Shown piece by piece: positions 9,201 through 16,600 of a DNA stretch of 24,840 nt. How positions within the stretch are numbered: position 1 is the first letter of the stretch; each line of letters begins with the position of its first letter. The stretch is from a virus. The position numbers and the translations under genes are program-made. The notes beneath the pieces were generated by a model, which was not told the origin of the DNA, ran no database searches, and saw only the letters and a list, made by a program, of their open reading frames with translations. The stretch covers positions 1 to 24,840 of the IMG/VR virus record IMGVR_UViG_3300030060_005467; one strand, 5' to 3'.

Positions 9201-9742
9201 CTATGAACATCGTTATAATCATCCATCCCCTTAAACAACCTCTTACCTGTTTGAATAAGAAACTGTTCGTCTGGTGAAAATCTAACAAATAAGTCTTTAA
9301 ATTTAACAGTTGAGTTTTCATCTTTAGGATAAGCTTTTTCAGCACTAAAAATATCAATACCACCCTCCTTAAAGAAATTAACTATAGAACCATAACTTTC
9401 GGTAGAGGTAACCATAAACCTATACCCATTTTCCATCCTACTAGGAACGTTACCATTAGAATCTTCATTTTTCAACCCCTTAATCCTAATTTTACGCTCC
9501 CTCATGGCCTTTTTTATTAAAGACCTATCGCCATTATATATTAAATCAACAACCTCATGCTTCATCCACAAAAATGGGGTTAGGGTATGCTTTTCAATAT
9601 ATTTACCCTTTTCAGGGTCATTAATAATTAGGGATACAAAATTTTCATAATATGTAGCTTCGATTCCTACGATATATTTTTGAGGGTCTCTACCAACTAA
9701 AAAACTTTCTATTTCCTCAAAATCAACTTTTGTTTCAGACAT
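6260..9742 (-). CDS. Family B DNA polymerase with 3'-5' exonuclease (T4 gp43-like, extended)
   Basis: The replicative polymerase, 1160 residues. Proofreading motifs: ExoI FDLETEG (D185, E187), ExoII NSENFDW (D255), ExoIII YLLDD near 397-401. Polymerase motifs: A 'KLDFAALYP' (D483), B 'KILANSFFGAYG' (N580), C GDTDGF (D630, D632). All catalytic acids are present. Compared with RB69/T4 gp43 (about 900 aa; motif C aspartates at 621 and 623), the motif A-to-B interval is shorter and about 250 extra residues follow the thumb. That tail is highly charged and predicted helical. The C-terminus (NPDDLIIKP) does not resemble the usual clamp-binding tail. The gene stands alone on its strand between a terminator and its own Bacteroidota-type promoter. 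I see no intein or frameshift. Confidence 0.96.
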   Translation of the reverse strand: MSETKVDFEEIESFLVGRDPQKYIVGIEATYYENFVSLIINDPEKGKYIEKHTLTPFLWMKHEVVDLIYNGDRSLIKKAMRERKIRIKGLKNEDSNGNVPSRMENGYRFMVTSTESYGSIVNFFKEGGIDIFSAEKAYPKDENSTVKFKDLFVRFSPDEQFLIQTGKRLFKGMDDYNDVHRFQFDLETEGLDADNDAIFQIGIRDNKGYEVVLETLGDTPKEKRDSERYNIKKFFSIISELVPDIITAYNSENFDWPFFQKRCDRLGLDITKIAKTLKPKSKIRWKDAIIKLGGEQEYYKQTYMWGYNILDISHSVRRAQAINSDIKSWGLKYITEYSGVAKQNRVYVPGNIINKTWLDKSDHAFNDANGDWYKITEDNPLKEGYEIKRGDYIVQRYLLDDLWETEQIDGIYNQAAYLIAKLLPTSYMRSSTMGTAGQWKLIMAAWSYENELAVPDLEKKRKFVGGLARLIEVGYAKRVVKLDFAALYPKTQLTWGIFPDLDISGVMEGLLTYIVDKRDEFKFLTGKHKSEAKRLQKLLDKNIHKLTPERIAKAEEMISYNKKLASDYDKKQLPLKILANSFFGAYGAPYIFNWGDSDCAEETTCRGRQSLRLMVKHFTDKYKFRALVGDTDGFNFSIPDSVDDVEYVCQASHWKTEHYEKGQVLKGIDAVLAEFNEKYMEGRMGLDIDDICESTINFARKNYGNLIDGKVKLVGNSLKSKAMPVYIEEFINEGVKLLLYGKGYEFIELYHKTVEDIYNYRIPVLKIASKSKVKMTRDNYVNVYCKQKNKAGNYKSRQAHMELVEMHDLSVDLGDIIYYVNTGTAKSHSDIKKVTDKENGNIEILFNCKLLPKEEIENNPEFTTDEYNVAKYLDSFNKRIKPLLVCFDTEIRSDIIRTVYKDKKTKVVKLDEKNVFTKKQCELIAGKPFDPSDQDDYHEDLMKMEDREIRFWDSVNKIPNFMEYGEWINLRDDWKERERIKRAEGINKESKLINDVFKRLEVSDYDALRSKNKLPKELSFVSLVKDDNGDFYFNSKEWDIKLADFKDIFKYEDLAIKRNRYYETLEDVNNNDKYGMWLEDIYNAESEMEEVDNDIKLLKDDGWIEVLDGYWVEKYIVKEGKVDYYKACRTTKEAVASIKQRIKNLETVKNQNPDDLIIKP

Positions 9743-9761
9743 ACTTATAGAATTATTTCTA

Positions 9762-9792
9762 CAAACTTACTACTAATAGAATGATTTGACAA
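9762..9792 (-). promoter_or_regulatory. Bacteroidota-type promoter for DNA polymerase
   Basis: Read on the minus strand, TTG (9792-9790) is followed after 20 bases by TAAGTTTG (9769-9762), fitting TTG-N19/20-TAnnTTTG. The box ends 19 bases before the ATG at 9742, so the leader would be only about a dozen bases. Spacing is one base longer than the best consensus, hence slightly lower confidence than the helicase promoter. Confidence 0.7.
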
Positions 9793-9815
9793 TGGGTCGG
9801 TGTGTAAAAACATTT

Positions 9816-9840
9816 TTAAGCAATTTAAAAAATTGCTTAA
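9816..9840. terminator. AT-rich 11-base hairpin, possible terminator or operator
   Basis: A perfect inverted repeat TTAAGCAATTT (9816-9826) / AAATTGCTTAA (9830-9840) with an AAA loop. It lies between the end of the tail operon and the polymerase promoter. On the minus strand it is followed by AAATGTTTTT, so the U-tract is displaced by several bases. Low GC and poor tail make this a weak terminator. A dyad binding site upstream of the polymerase promoter is an alternative. Confidence 0.45.
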
Positions 9841-9878
9841 CAAAATTACTTATTTAATGTGAAATAAACAACACTCAG

Positions 9879-10253
9879 TTATCTTTTTATTGAACCATCC
9901 AATACATTTATTATTAATTCTTCCTGTATTGGAACTACTAACGTACCTGACCCGTCTAAAAATTCAACAATAAAAGTACCTATATAGGTACCTGGTTTTG
10001 AGGTTTGTTTTTTGGTAAATTGATATGTTAAATAATATTCTTCATCTTCACATCCATTATATTGAGATTTAAGAGTTAAGGTCGCAGCTTTCTTACCAAT
10101 CACCTTAACCCCAGTATTTAAATCTGACATTGTGAAAAATATGTTACTATTCTGAATTTTATCATTAAACTCTTTATACGTATACCTCCCATCCTTAATT
10201 AATTCCATATTTAAGACTGGCAAAGTTGAGTTTTTATTTATGTTAAAATTCAT
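9879..10253 (-). CDS. Putative virion protein with BppU-like beta-sandwich
   Basis: A 124-residue single beta-sandwich protein. The order of segments, namely an N-terminal Asn/Lys stretch, 'NIFFTMSDLNTGVKVIGKKAATL', then a strand-turn-strand 'YYLTYQFTKKQTSKPGTYIGTFIVEF' and a final 'LVVPIQEELIINVLD', resembles the N-terminal domain of BppU-type upper baseplate proteins, in which an aGtY.a.F.v..dG strand pair is typical. It is the last gene of the minus-strand tail operon, two bases after the DUF1353-like gene. A baseplate or fibre-attachment role is an inference from fold and place. No signal peptide is present. Confidence 0.45.
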   Translation of the reverse strand: MNFNINKNSTLPVLNMELIKDGRYTYKEFNDKIQNSNIFFTMSDLNTGVKVIGKKAATLTLKSQYNGCEDEEYYLTYQFTKKQTSKPGTYIGTFIVEFLDGSGTLVVPIQEELIINVLDGSIKR

Positions 10254-10255
10254 AT

Positions 10256-10714
10256 TTATTTTTTTAATAAATTCTTTAATTTAATTACTTCTTCAGGAAT
10301 ACCTAAAACATTACGTTTAAAGGCATGTTTGATGTATAAAACTGGTGAAACTAACATAAGTGCTATATATCTCTTATATGCTTTAAATTTACCATAACCA
10401 GTCATAATTAACATCTCTCTGTATATAACATCAGCGGCATTACCAACATAACCCATTCTATACAAATAATCATGTAAAAAATTATCTATTCTAGGCTCTC
10501 TATTGTCTTTAACTAATGTAGCCCCATCATAACCTCTTTTTTCCCAGAACCTACTGTTCCATGCTATTTTAAAAACATCAATTATCTCTACTGGCAAGTT
10601 ATATTCTTCAATCTCTTTAATATAACTTTTAAATATATATTTTTCACTTATGTACGGGTATCTACCAAAAGAGTAAACATCCTTAACTATGTAATCGCTA
10701 ACATCTATCATCAT
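10256..10714 (-). CDS. DUF1353-like phage protein
   Basis: A 152-residue protein with the DUF1353 pattern: 'GYDGATLV', then a charged turn and 'NFLHDYLYRMGY' (an HDYLY core with His and Asp conserved), then 'NAADVIYREMLIMTGYGKFKAYKRYIALMLVSP', where DUF1353 proteins have 'ADxIFxEAL...WxxxxxYLAVRLFG'. The family is widespread in phages next to lysis or tail genes; its function is unsettled, and an HD-like or cell-wall role has been imagined. One moderately hydrophobic segment (ALMLVSPVLYI) could contact membrane. Two consecutive ATGs (10714 and 10711) make the start ambiguous by one residue. A TATAAATA box ends only 6 bases upstream. Confidence 0.5.
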   Translation of the reverse strand: MMIDVSDYIVKDVYSFGRYPYISEKYIFKSYIKEIEEYNLPVEIIDVFKIAWNSRFWEKRGYDGATLVKDNREPRIDNFLHDYLYRMGYVGNAADVIYREMLIMTGYGKFKAYKRYIALMLVSPVLYIKHAFKRNVLGIPEEVIKLKNLLKK

Positions 10715-10720
10715 TTGTTT

Positions 10721-10728
10721 TATTTATA
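10721..10728 (-). promoter_or_regulatory. T4-late-like TATAAATA box before the DUF1353-like gene
   Basis: TATAAATA on the minus strand within the palindrome TATTTATAAATA (10721-10732), in the only sizeable gap (48 bases) of the tail operon. It lies 6 bases from the ATG. If used as a late -10 box, transcription would start at or next to the start codon, giving a leaderless mRNA. Chance occurrence in AT-rich DNA is possible. Confidence 0.3.
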
Positions 10729-10762
10729 AATATATTATTATTAATAAAAGTATAAATTATAA

Positions 10763-12469
10763 TTAGTCAATATATCTACTCTTATCTATATTGAATCCAT
10801 TATTAATGTCTACCCAATTTAAATCACATATATAAAATTTAAATTCAGATATGTCACCAATAAACGTACCAGCAAAATTCTTTTCAATATTAAGTCCTAA
10901 ATCATCAGGGTCTTGACCGTCAAATGTCATTGACTCTAACAAACCTTGACTACCACCACCCAAACTAATATTAAACGGAACACCTAATTGCTTATCTTTG
11001 TATTCACTTAATCTTTTACTAACGAATTCTTTAAAATCATCAACAACATACTTGAGTCTACCATCAACATAAAACATAAGTCTACCAACTCTCAAAGGAG
11101 CACACTTTAACTCATTAGCTGGTATGTTTTCATCTAAAGAAAATCTTATAGAAATTTTATGCCATTTGTCATCTGAAACCATACCACTAATCGAATAAGA
11201 CTCATTGACAGTAACACCAGTAGTATAAACTTCGTTAACACAAGCCCCAGTCATTTGAAGACTTCTGTAACCTATACTACCATCATCTTTAATTCTGAAA
11301 CCTAGAGCGTTATCTATTATATCAATATCTTTATCTAGTTCTTTTAATTCAGAGGTAAATCCAGTAAACGTACACACTGTCTTATCACCAAACCCAGAAC
11401 CACTAGCACCACAAGTTCCACAACTACCGTCATTACCTGCCCTACCGTAAATTAAAAATGGGTTTTGTTTATTAACTATTTCTTTAGTATAGCCAGTTAT
11501 AGTTACCGTCTTACCAGTATCACATACGGTCAACGTACCTAATTCACCCTTGGTGGCACCACATGTCCCGCATTCATTACCAGCAGCCCTTCCGTACATT
11601 AAGAACTGATTGTCTATAACTGTAACATCTAAGGGTGGTGGACTTAATTTTACAGGGTAACCAGTATCACCACTAATAGCTACGTCAGTTTCTTTAGGCA
11701 CAGTACAATATGTTGTTACCGTTCCAGTACAAGCACTTGAAGAAGTACACCCACTAGTACAACCAGTGTTTAACCCATCAAATATGTTCCAAAATTTATT
11801 TTCAGCCCTAGTACCCATATAAAAGAAAAACCCCTTATTATCTGGGTAAGTATCATTAAGTGTTGTCCCAGTGTAACCAGAACAGTTTAAATCCGACTTT
11901 CTAATCCAAAACTCAGAAGTCCAACCCTTTTCTACCCTATCTGGTAATACCTGATAATCATACCCATCTAATTTGTAATACCCTTGGTAGAATCCACCAC
12001 ATAGTTTAGCATAACTACCAGTAGAACCAGAAAGTATATCTATAGGGTATTCATAGGATTCAGTCATACCCGTAACACGATTTAGTTTTAATCTTTTATC
12101 TCCAGACGTTAAATTAGTCGTTGTACCAGTCAATGCACTTAACAATGCAATATTAGAGGTGTCGCCAGTGGTTTTGTTAAATGTTATGTATCCATTATCT
12201 ATTCCAGTAAGTCCAAAGGTATTAAATGTGTAACCAGTATTAACAGCCCCACTCCATGTTTGCAAACTAGAAATTGTATTTGCTGAAGTTGTTCCAGTTG
12301 AATATATATTAGAATCATTGAAATCATATTGAACAACAAAACAGTCACCACTTACTGCACCGCTATAAGGTATTGCATCACCATTCATACCTAAATAGTA
12401 ATCATGATATTGATAACTAGATAAGAACGCATCTGTCTTATTGAATTTGAAGTTTTTTAAATTACCCAT
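10763..12469 (-). CDS. Cys-rich tail protein with concanavalin/LamG-like lectin fold
   Basis: A 568-residue protein, probably an adhesin on the tail. Lectin-fold signs: 'WTSEFWIRKSDL' near residue 180, 'DDKWHKISIRFSLDENI' near 435 (the strand-turn typical of laminin-G/concanavalin domains), 'GRLMFYVDGRLKYVVDDF' and a closing 'FAGTFIGDISEFKFYICDL'. The fold is interrupted between about 215 and 380 by a Cys-rich segment with a GCTSGCTSSSACTG patch and two copies of a roughly 49-residue unit (FL[MI]YGRA...CGTCGA...TVC...TG[YF]T). The N-terminal 130 residues are Ser/Thr/Gly-rich as in other tail proteins. It is two bases after the GT25-fusion gene. Binding to host glycans is inferred from the fold only. 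Confidence 0.65.
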   Translation of the reverse strand: MGNLKNFKFNKTDAFLSSYQYHDYYLGMNGDAIPYSGAVSGDCFVVQYDFNDSNIYSTGTTSANTISSLQTWSGAVNTGYTFNTFGLTGIDNGYITFNKTTGDTSNIALLSALTGTTTNLTSGDKRLKLNRVTGMTESYEYPIDILSGSTGSYAKLCGGFYQGYYKLDGYDYQVLPDRVEKGWTSEFWIRKSDLNCSGYTGTTLNDTYPDNKGFFFYMGTRAENKFWNIFDGLNTGCTSGCTSSSACTGTVTTYCTVPKETDVAISGDTGYPVKLSPPPLDVTVIDNQFLMYGRAAGNECGTCGATKGELGTLTVCDTGKTVTITGYTKEIVNKQNPFLIYGRAGNDGSCGTCGASGSGFGDKTVCTFTGFTSELKELDKDIDIIDNALGFRIKDDGSIGYRSLQMTGACVNEVYTTGVTVNESYSISGMVSDDKWHKISIRFSLDENIPANELKCAPLRVGRLMFYVDGRLKYVVDDFKEFVSKRLSEYKDKQLGVPFNISLGGGSQGLLESMTFDGQDPDDLGLNIEKNFAGTFIGDISEFKFYICDLNWVDINNGFNIDKSRYID

Positions 12470-12471
12470 AA

Positions 12472-13632
12472 TTAAAATGTTTCTAAGCTAGACCTTTTCC
12501 AACCACTATTAGTTTTAATATAAATATAATCATTATCCCTAACCACCTCACCAAGCTTACCCTTATCGTCTAAACTAGATGTTGGTGTGTATTCTGGTAT
12601 TATTAAACCATATGATTTTATATAGTTATTAGTTACCCAATCTCCATCCGAATCTATAAGAAACTCTGAATTAGTATCATCATCAATACCCTTATTTACG
12701 AATATTCCCCCATCTACTGCAGAATCTACAGTACCGTTATAATTTAATTCTATATTGTTATCTTCTGAAGCTACTGTTTGACTATTAATTATAACTTCTT
12801 CTTTACTGAATAATGTAGAATTATTAGAAGATATATCCTTAATGGTTTTATCCAATAAATCACGAACCTCTTTATAAGTAAGTCCAACAATATTGTCATC
12901 CTTTTTTAAAGTATTATCTACCTCAGTCTCAACAACTAAGTCACTTTTATCTACCTCTATCTCAGGAACGCTAGGTGCCATAGTTTCAATTTCACCTTTA
13001 CCACTTATACCATAATTCATCATAGTACCTCTTATTGTTGAATAATTGGGTACAGTAGTTATTAAATCATTTATTGACGCATATGATTTACCTCTTGGGT
13101 GTATTATACGACTAGTGATACTATCAATTGGCCTATCAACCAACTCCAACCACTCTAAATATTCATCGTATATTCTTTCACTTATCATATATATTTGACA
13201 TGACCAAGCACCAGTTAATCTAATTAAATCACCAAATCTTGCTGGAACCCCCATGTAATTTTGAGAAGCTAAGTGAAATAGCTCCCAATCTTCTGGTAAT
13301 TGATTAAAAAGTCTTTTACCATCTTTATATACATTATTTTTAAAGATTATATCATCCTCCATAATCATTATGGATTTATAACCTTTTTCCTTAGCCTCTT
13401 TAATTATCCTTTTAGTTGTATATACCAATCCAGCCGCACCTTGAGTCCATCCTTCAAATTTTGAGTTCATATTATTATTAACCCACTCTACATTTTCAGC
13501 CTCACCATCAACAGCTTCAACCAACTCAAATTGAGTACCTATTTTATGACATTGAGCTTTTATATTAGCCCTTCTATCATTACTTCTTTTTAAGTTTATT
13601 GCGTATACCTTATCAACTAATTTATGAAACAT
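12472..13632 (-). CDS. GT25-family glycosyltransferase fused to virion-type C-terminal domain
   Basis: A 386-residue fusion. Residues 1-205 form a glycosyltransferase family 25 domain (LPS-biosynthesis type galactosyl/glucosyltransferases): 'AINLKRSNDRR' (11-21), 'GAAGLVYTTKRIIKEA' (about 65-80), the metal/nucleotide-sugar site 'IMEDDII' with EDD at 92-94, then 'GAWSCQIYMISERIYDEYL' and 'RPIDSIT', matching the family's 'AYxIS...PID' end. Residues 205-335 are an acidic, low-complexity linker. Residues 339-386 carry a 'GKLGEVVRDNDYIYIKTNSGWKRSSL' type ending, a module common at the C-termini of Bacteroidota phage tail proteins. It lies between the beta-solenoid fibre and the lectin-like tail protein with 2-base gaps on both sides. 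All catalytic motifs look intact. Confidence 0.85.
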   Translation of the reverse strand: MFHKLVDKVYAINLKRSNDRRANIKAQCHKIGTQFELVEAVDGEAENVEWVNNNMNSKFEGWTQGAAGLVYTTKRIIKEAKEKGYKSIMIMEDDIIFKNNVYKDGKRLFNQLPEDWELFHLASQNYMGVPARFGDLIRLTGAWSCQIYMISERIYDEYLEWLELVDRPIDSITSRIIHPRGKSYASINDLITTVPNYSTIRGTMMNYGISGKGEIETMAPSVPEIEVDKSDLVVETEVDNTLKKDDNIVGLTYKEVRDLLDKTIKDISSNNSTLFSKEEVIINSQTVASEDNNIELNYNGTVDSAVDGGIFVNKGIDDDTNSEFLIDSDGDWVTNNYIKSYGLIIPEYTPTSSLDDKGKLGEVVRDNDYIYIKTNSGWKRSSLETF

Positions 13633-13634
13633 AA

Positions 13635-16600
13635 TTACTGTAGTTTTGTTGTAGTTGAGGCTGAAAAAACTCCTGAGTTATCAATATTAATACTCCATCT
13701 ATTACCATCAGCACTTTTTTTATCAAAAACAACTCCGTTATAACTTGTTGTTGCTGTAACAGCATTACCATCAACTAATACGCTATTACTAGCAAATGTA
13801 AACCCTGTAACAGATTTAACATTAGTAATATTATCACTAAAAGTGTTACCAGATTGACCAATACCAATTACTCTAATATTGTCACAATTTGAACCTATAA
13901 CAGTTTCGTGACACAATTTACCATCAAGTACCGTTGCACCTGTAACTGTAGCCAAGTTAATAGAATTCATATAACCACCAGTGTTACCAAGAGTGTATGA
14001 ATTAGAATATGTTGTATCACAACCTATAGCTATATTAGTGGTATTATCTCCAATTACACAATCATCACTATTAACTATAAAAATTTCTTCACAATTATTA
14101 CCTATTACACTTCTACTATTATAAGTACCAGGAGTTAGACCATTTCTAGTACCTAAAGAAGCTGACCAATCACTACCTCCAGAAGCTGGTGCTGTTGACC
14201 CAGTTAGAAATGTAGTTGCACTATTGTACGCCCTACCGTAAATAGCATTATCAAGTCTAAAAGAGTAACTTGTAAATGAAGGGTAACCAGGTTTAAAAAC
14301 CAAACCAACATCAGCTAAAGCAATATTACTATTATAATCACCAATTTTAGTAAATTCAGAACTTTCTAAAAATATATCAGCATTTCGATTACCTATAATA
14401 AGTTCTTTAGAATTTCTAGCTATAATATTTTCATTATAATCACCTATTTTTATCTTAGAAGCAGTACCACTAAGATATATACCAGTGCAAGCATTACCTA
14501 TACTAAAGTCACTAATACCATTACTTATTAATACGTTAGAACAAAACTCACCAATAGTTGAAATAGTAGCACTTGGAGTCCCCTGTAGAATTTTAATACC
14601 TGTGCTTTTATTACCTATATTGGCACTTGCAACACCATTAATCTCAACATCCAAGACTGAATCCCCTATTGTTACATATTGACCATTTACATTTGTTATG
14701 TTCTTAGAGCTTGGACCTATTTCATTATACAATGAACCAAATAGTATTATATTTTCACACTTAGCCCCAATATTACTAGCGCTTGACGAAGTTATAAACA
14801 TTTTTTTACAAAGAGGACCTATTACGATACCCCTATCTGTAGATTCACTAGTAGTAATACTAGACCCAAATCCATCAGGAAATGTCGCATTTACAGGGGT
14901 AACACTAGGCACACCGTTTTTAACTAAATCAATATCATTACACTCACTACCTAAAGTTACATTATTACTATTACTAATCCTAATATTAGTCATCCAATCA
15001 CCTAGTTTATTGTTATTACTATAATATGAATAAACTAAAGTATTATAACTACCTAAAGTGTTATTATTACTTAAAGCTTGAAATATAACTCCAGTGTTAC
15101 TACTACCCATTGTCAACCTTCTAACCCCTGAAGACACTAAAACATTTCTATTATTACTACCTATTACAATATTTTCGGAAAAGTTAGCTGTAGATGCTGT
15201 AATACCATTATATGTTGGCGCAGCTAAACTTCCACCTATTATAATATTTTCATTATTATCACCAATATTTATCTCTTTAATAACACCACCAGTAACCATG
15301 ACACCACTAGCATTTTTACCTATTCTTACGTTTTCAGCAGACTTAGTAAAAAACACAACATTGGCTATTTTACCATATATACTAGAAGTAAGCGTGGTAC
15401 TTATGACACCACTACCCGATGTGATACTAGCCTGGCTTTCTGAATTATCTATATGGATATTTATAAATCTAGGTGATTCGGTTCCGTAAATGTTGGCACC
15501 CATACCCACAAATGTTTTAAAATCCCTGAAAGTCCCATCAGTGTGAGTATTCATTGCACCAATATCGGCATGCCCAGCTGTAGAAAAATTAGCAAACCCA
15601 GGTATTAAGTCACCACCACTAGAAGAATTATAAACTACAGGATGATTTACGGTACTTGGCGTAGCATCAAACCCAATCATAGTTTTAAAATCTGCCACTC
15701 TAGCCGTTCCAGTATCAGTGACATCCATATCAAAACGTCTATGTATTACGTTTCTCCAATCGTAATGGGCTGATATATTGTTCACCGTATCCTCCCTGTA
15801 TGTTATAAATCCAGGTCTACTTTGAAGACCGTCTTCAGTTAAATTATCAGTAACATCATAATATATTATATCATTTGGATATTGTTCTGAGTAAACTTCG
15901 GTATGTATCTTATTAGGGGCTATCGCTAAAACTAAAAAGTTTTCAGTCTCTGCCGTTAATGTACTCTTAACTCCAGTTCCATCATCGTAATGTACTGAAG
16001 TATCATTATATTCAGCGGTGGTACCCCCAATTAAATGTTTAGTGTTATAAGCAAACTTATAAAATTTACCACCTATTAAACCACTATTAGATATTGCATT
16101 TGATAAGTCATTATAAGTTGTGGCAGACATACCAGACGTTATACCACTAACAGGCTGCCAAGAGCCAAGCCCTTCACCACTACTACAAGTCCACACATGT
16201 CCAGCTAACGGGTTGTCAGTTATTATAAGTTTTCTAGTTCTACTAATTTCTTTACAATCAGACCATATAGTTCTACCTGTATAATCTAAAGAACTAGCAC
16301 TATAAACATCAAATATAGTCATTGAAGTTGTACCAGTATAAATACCTGGGCTAGTCTCAGTCATAGCACTAACGTTGATGTTACCAACAGATACACCACT
16401 ATAAGACAACACAACAGGATTTCCATCTATAGTTGTTGTTTGATTTTCAACTAAAACAACCCCACTATTTTGAGTTTGAGCACTATTTGAAGATGTTATT
16501 GCTGATAAATATGTGTCAACTATGGACATTCTAGCATCTGGCCAAGTAAATGTAGTTGTGGTTGTATTTCCAGAAAAAGACCCATAAATAACTACTGAGT

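Noticed and set aside
6260-9742. Intein or homing endonuclease inside the oversized polymerase
   Set aside because: Motifs A, B and C are closely and continuously spaced; no Cys/Ser splice junction with a terminal His-Asn, and no LAGLIDADG or HNH motif is visible. The extra length is C-terminal.
13850-15323. CRISPR-like periodic repeat
   Set aside because: The periodicity is at protein level (17-18 residues); nucleotide copies differ and there are no identical repeats with unique spacers.
14485-15489. Three plus-strand open frames of 65-131 codons opposite the fibre gene
   Set aside because: Leu/Ile/Pro-rich antisense readings of the repeated fibre units; no start context, no conserved motif, and the opposite frame is a clear 1040-residue protein.
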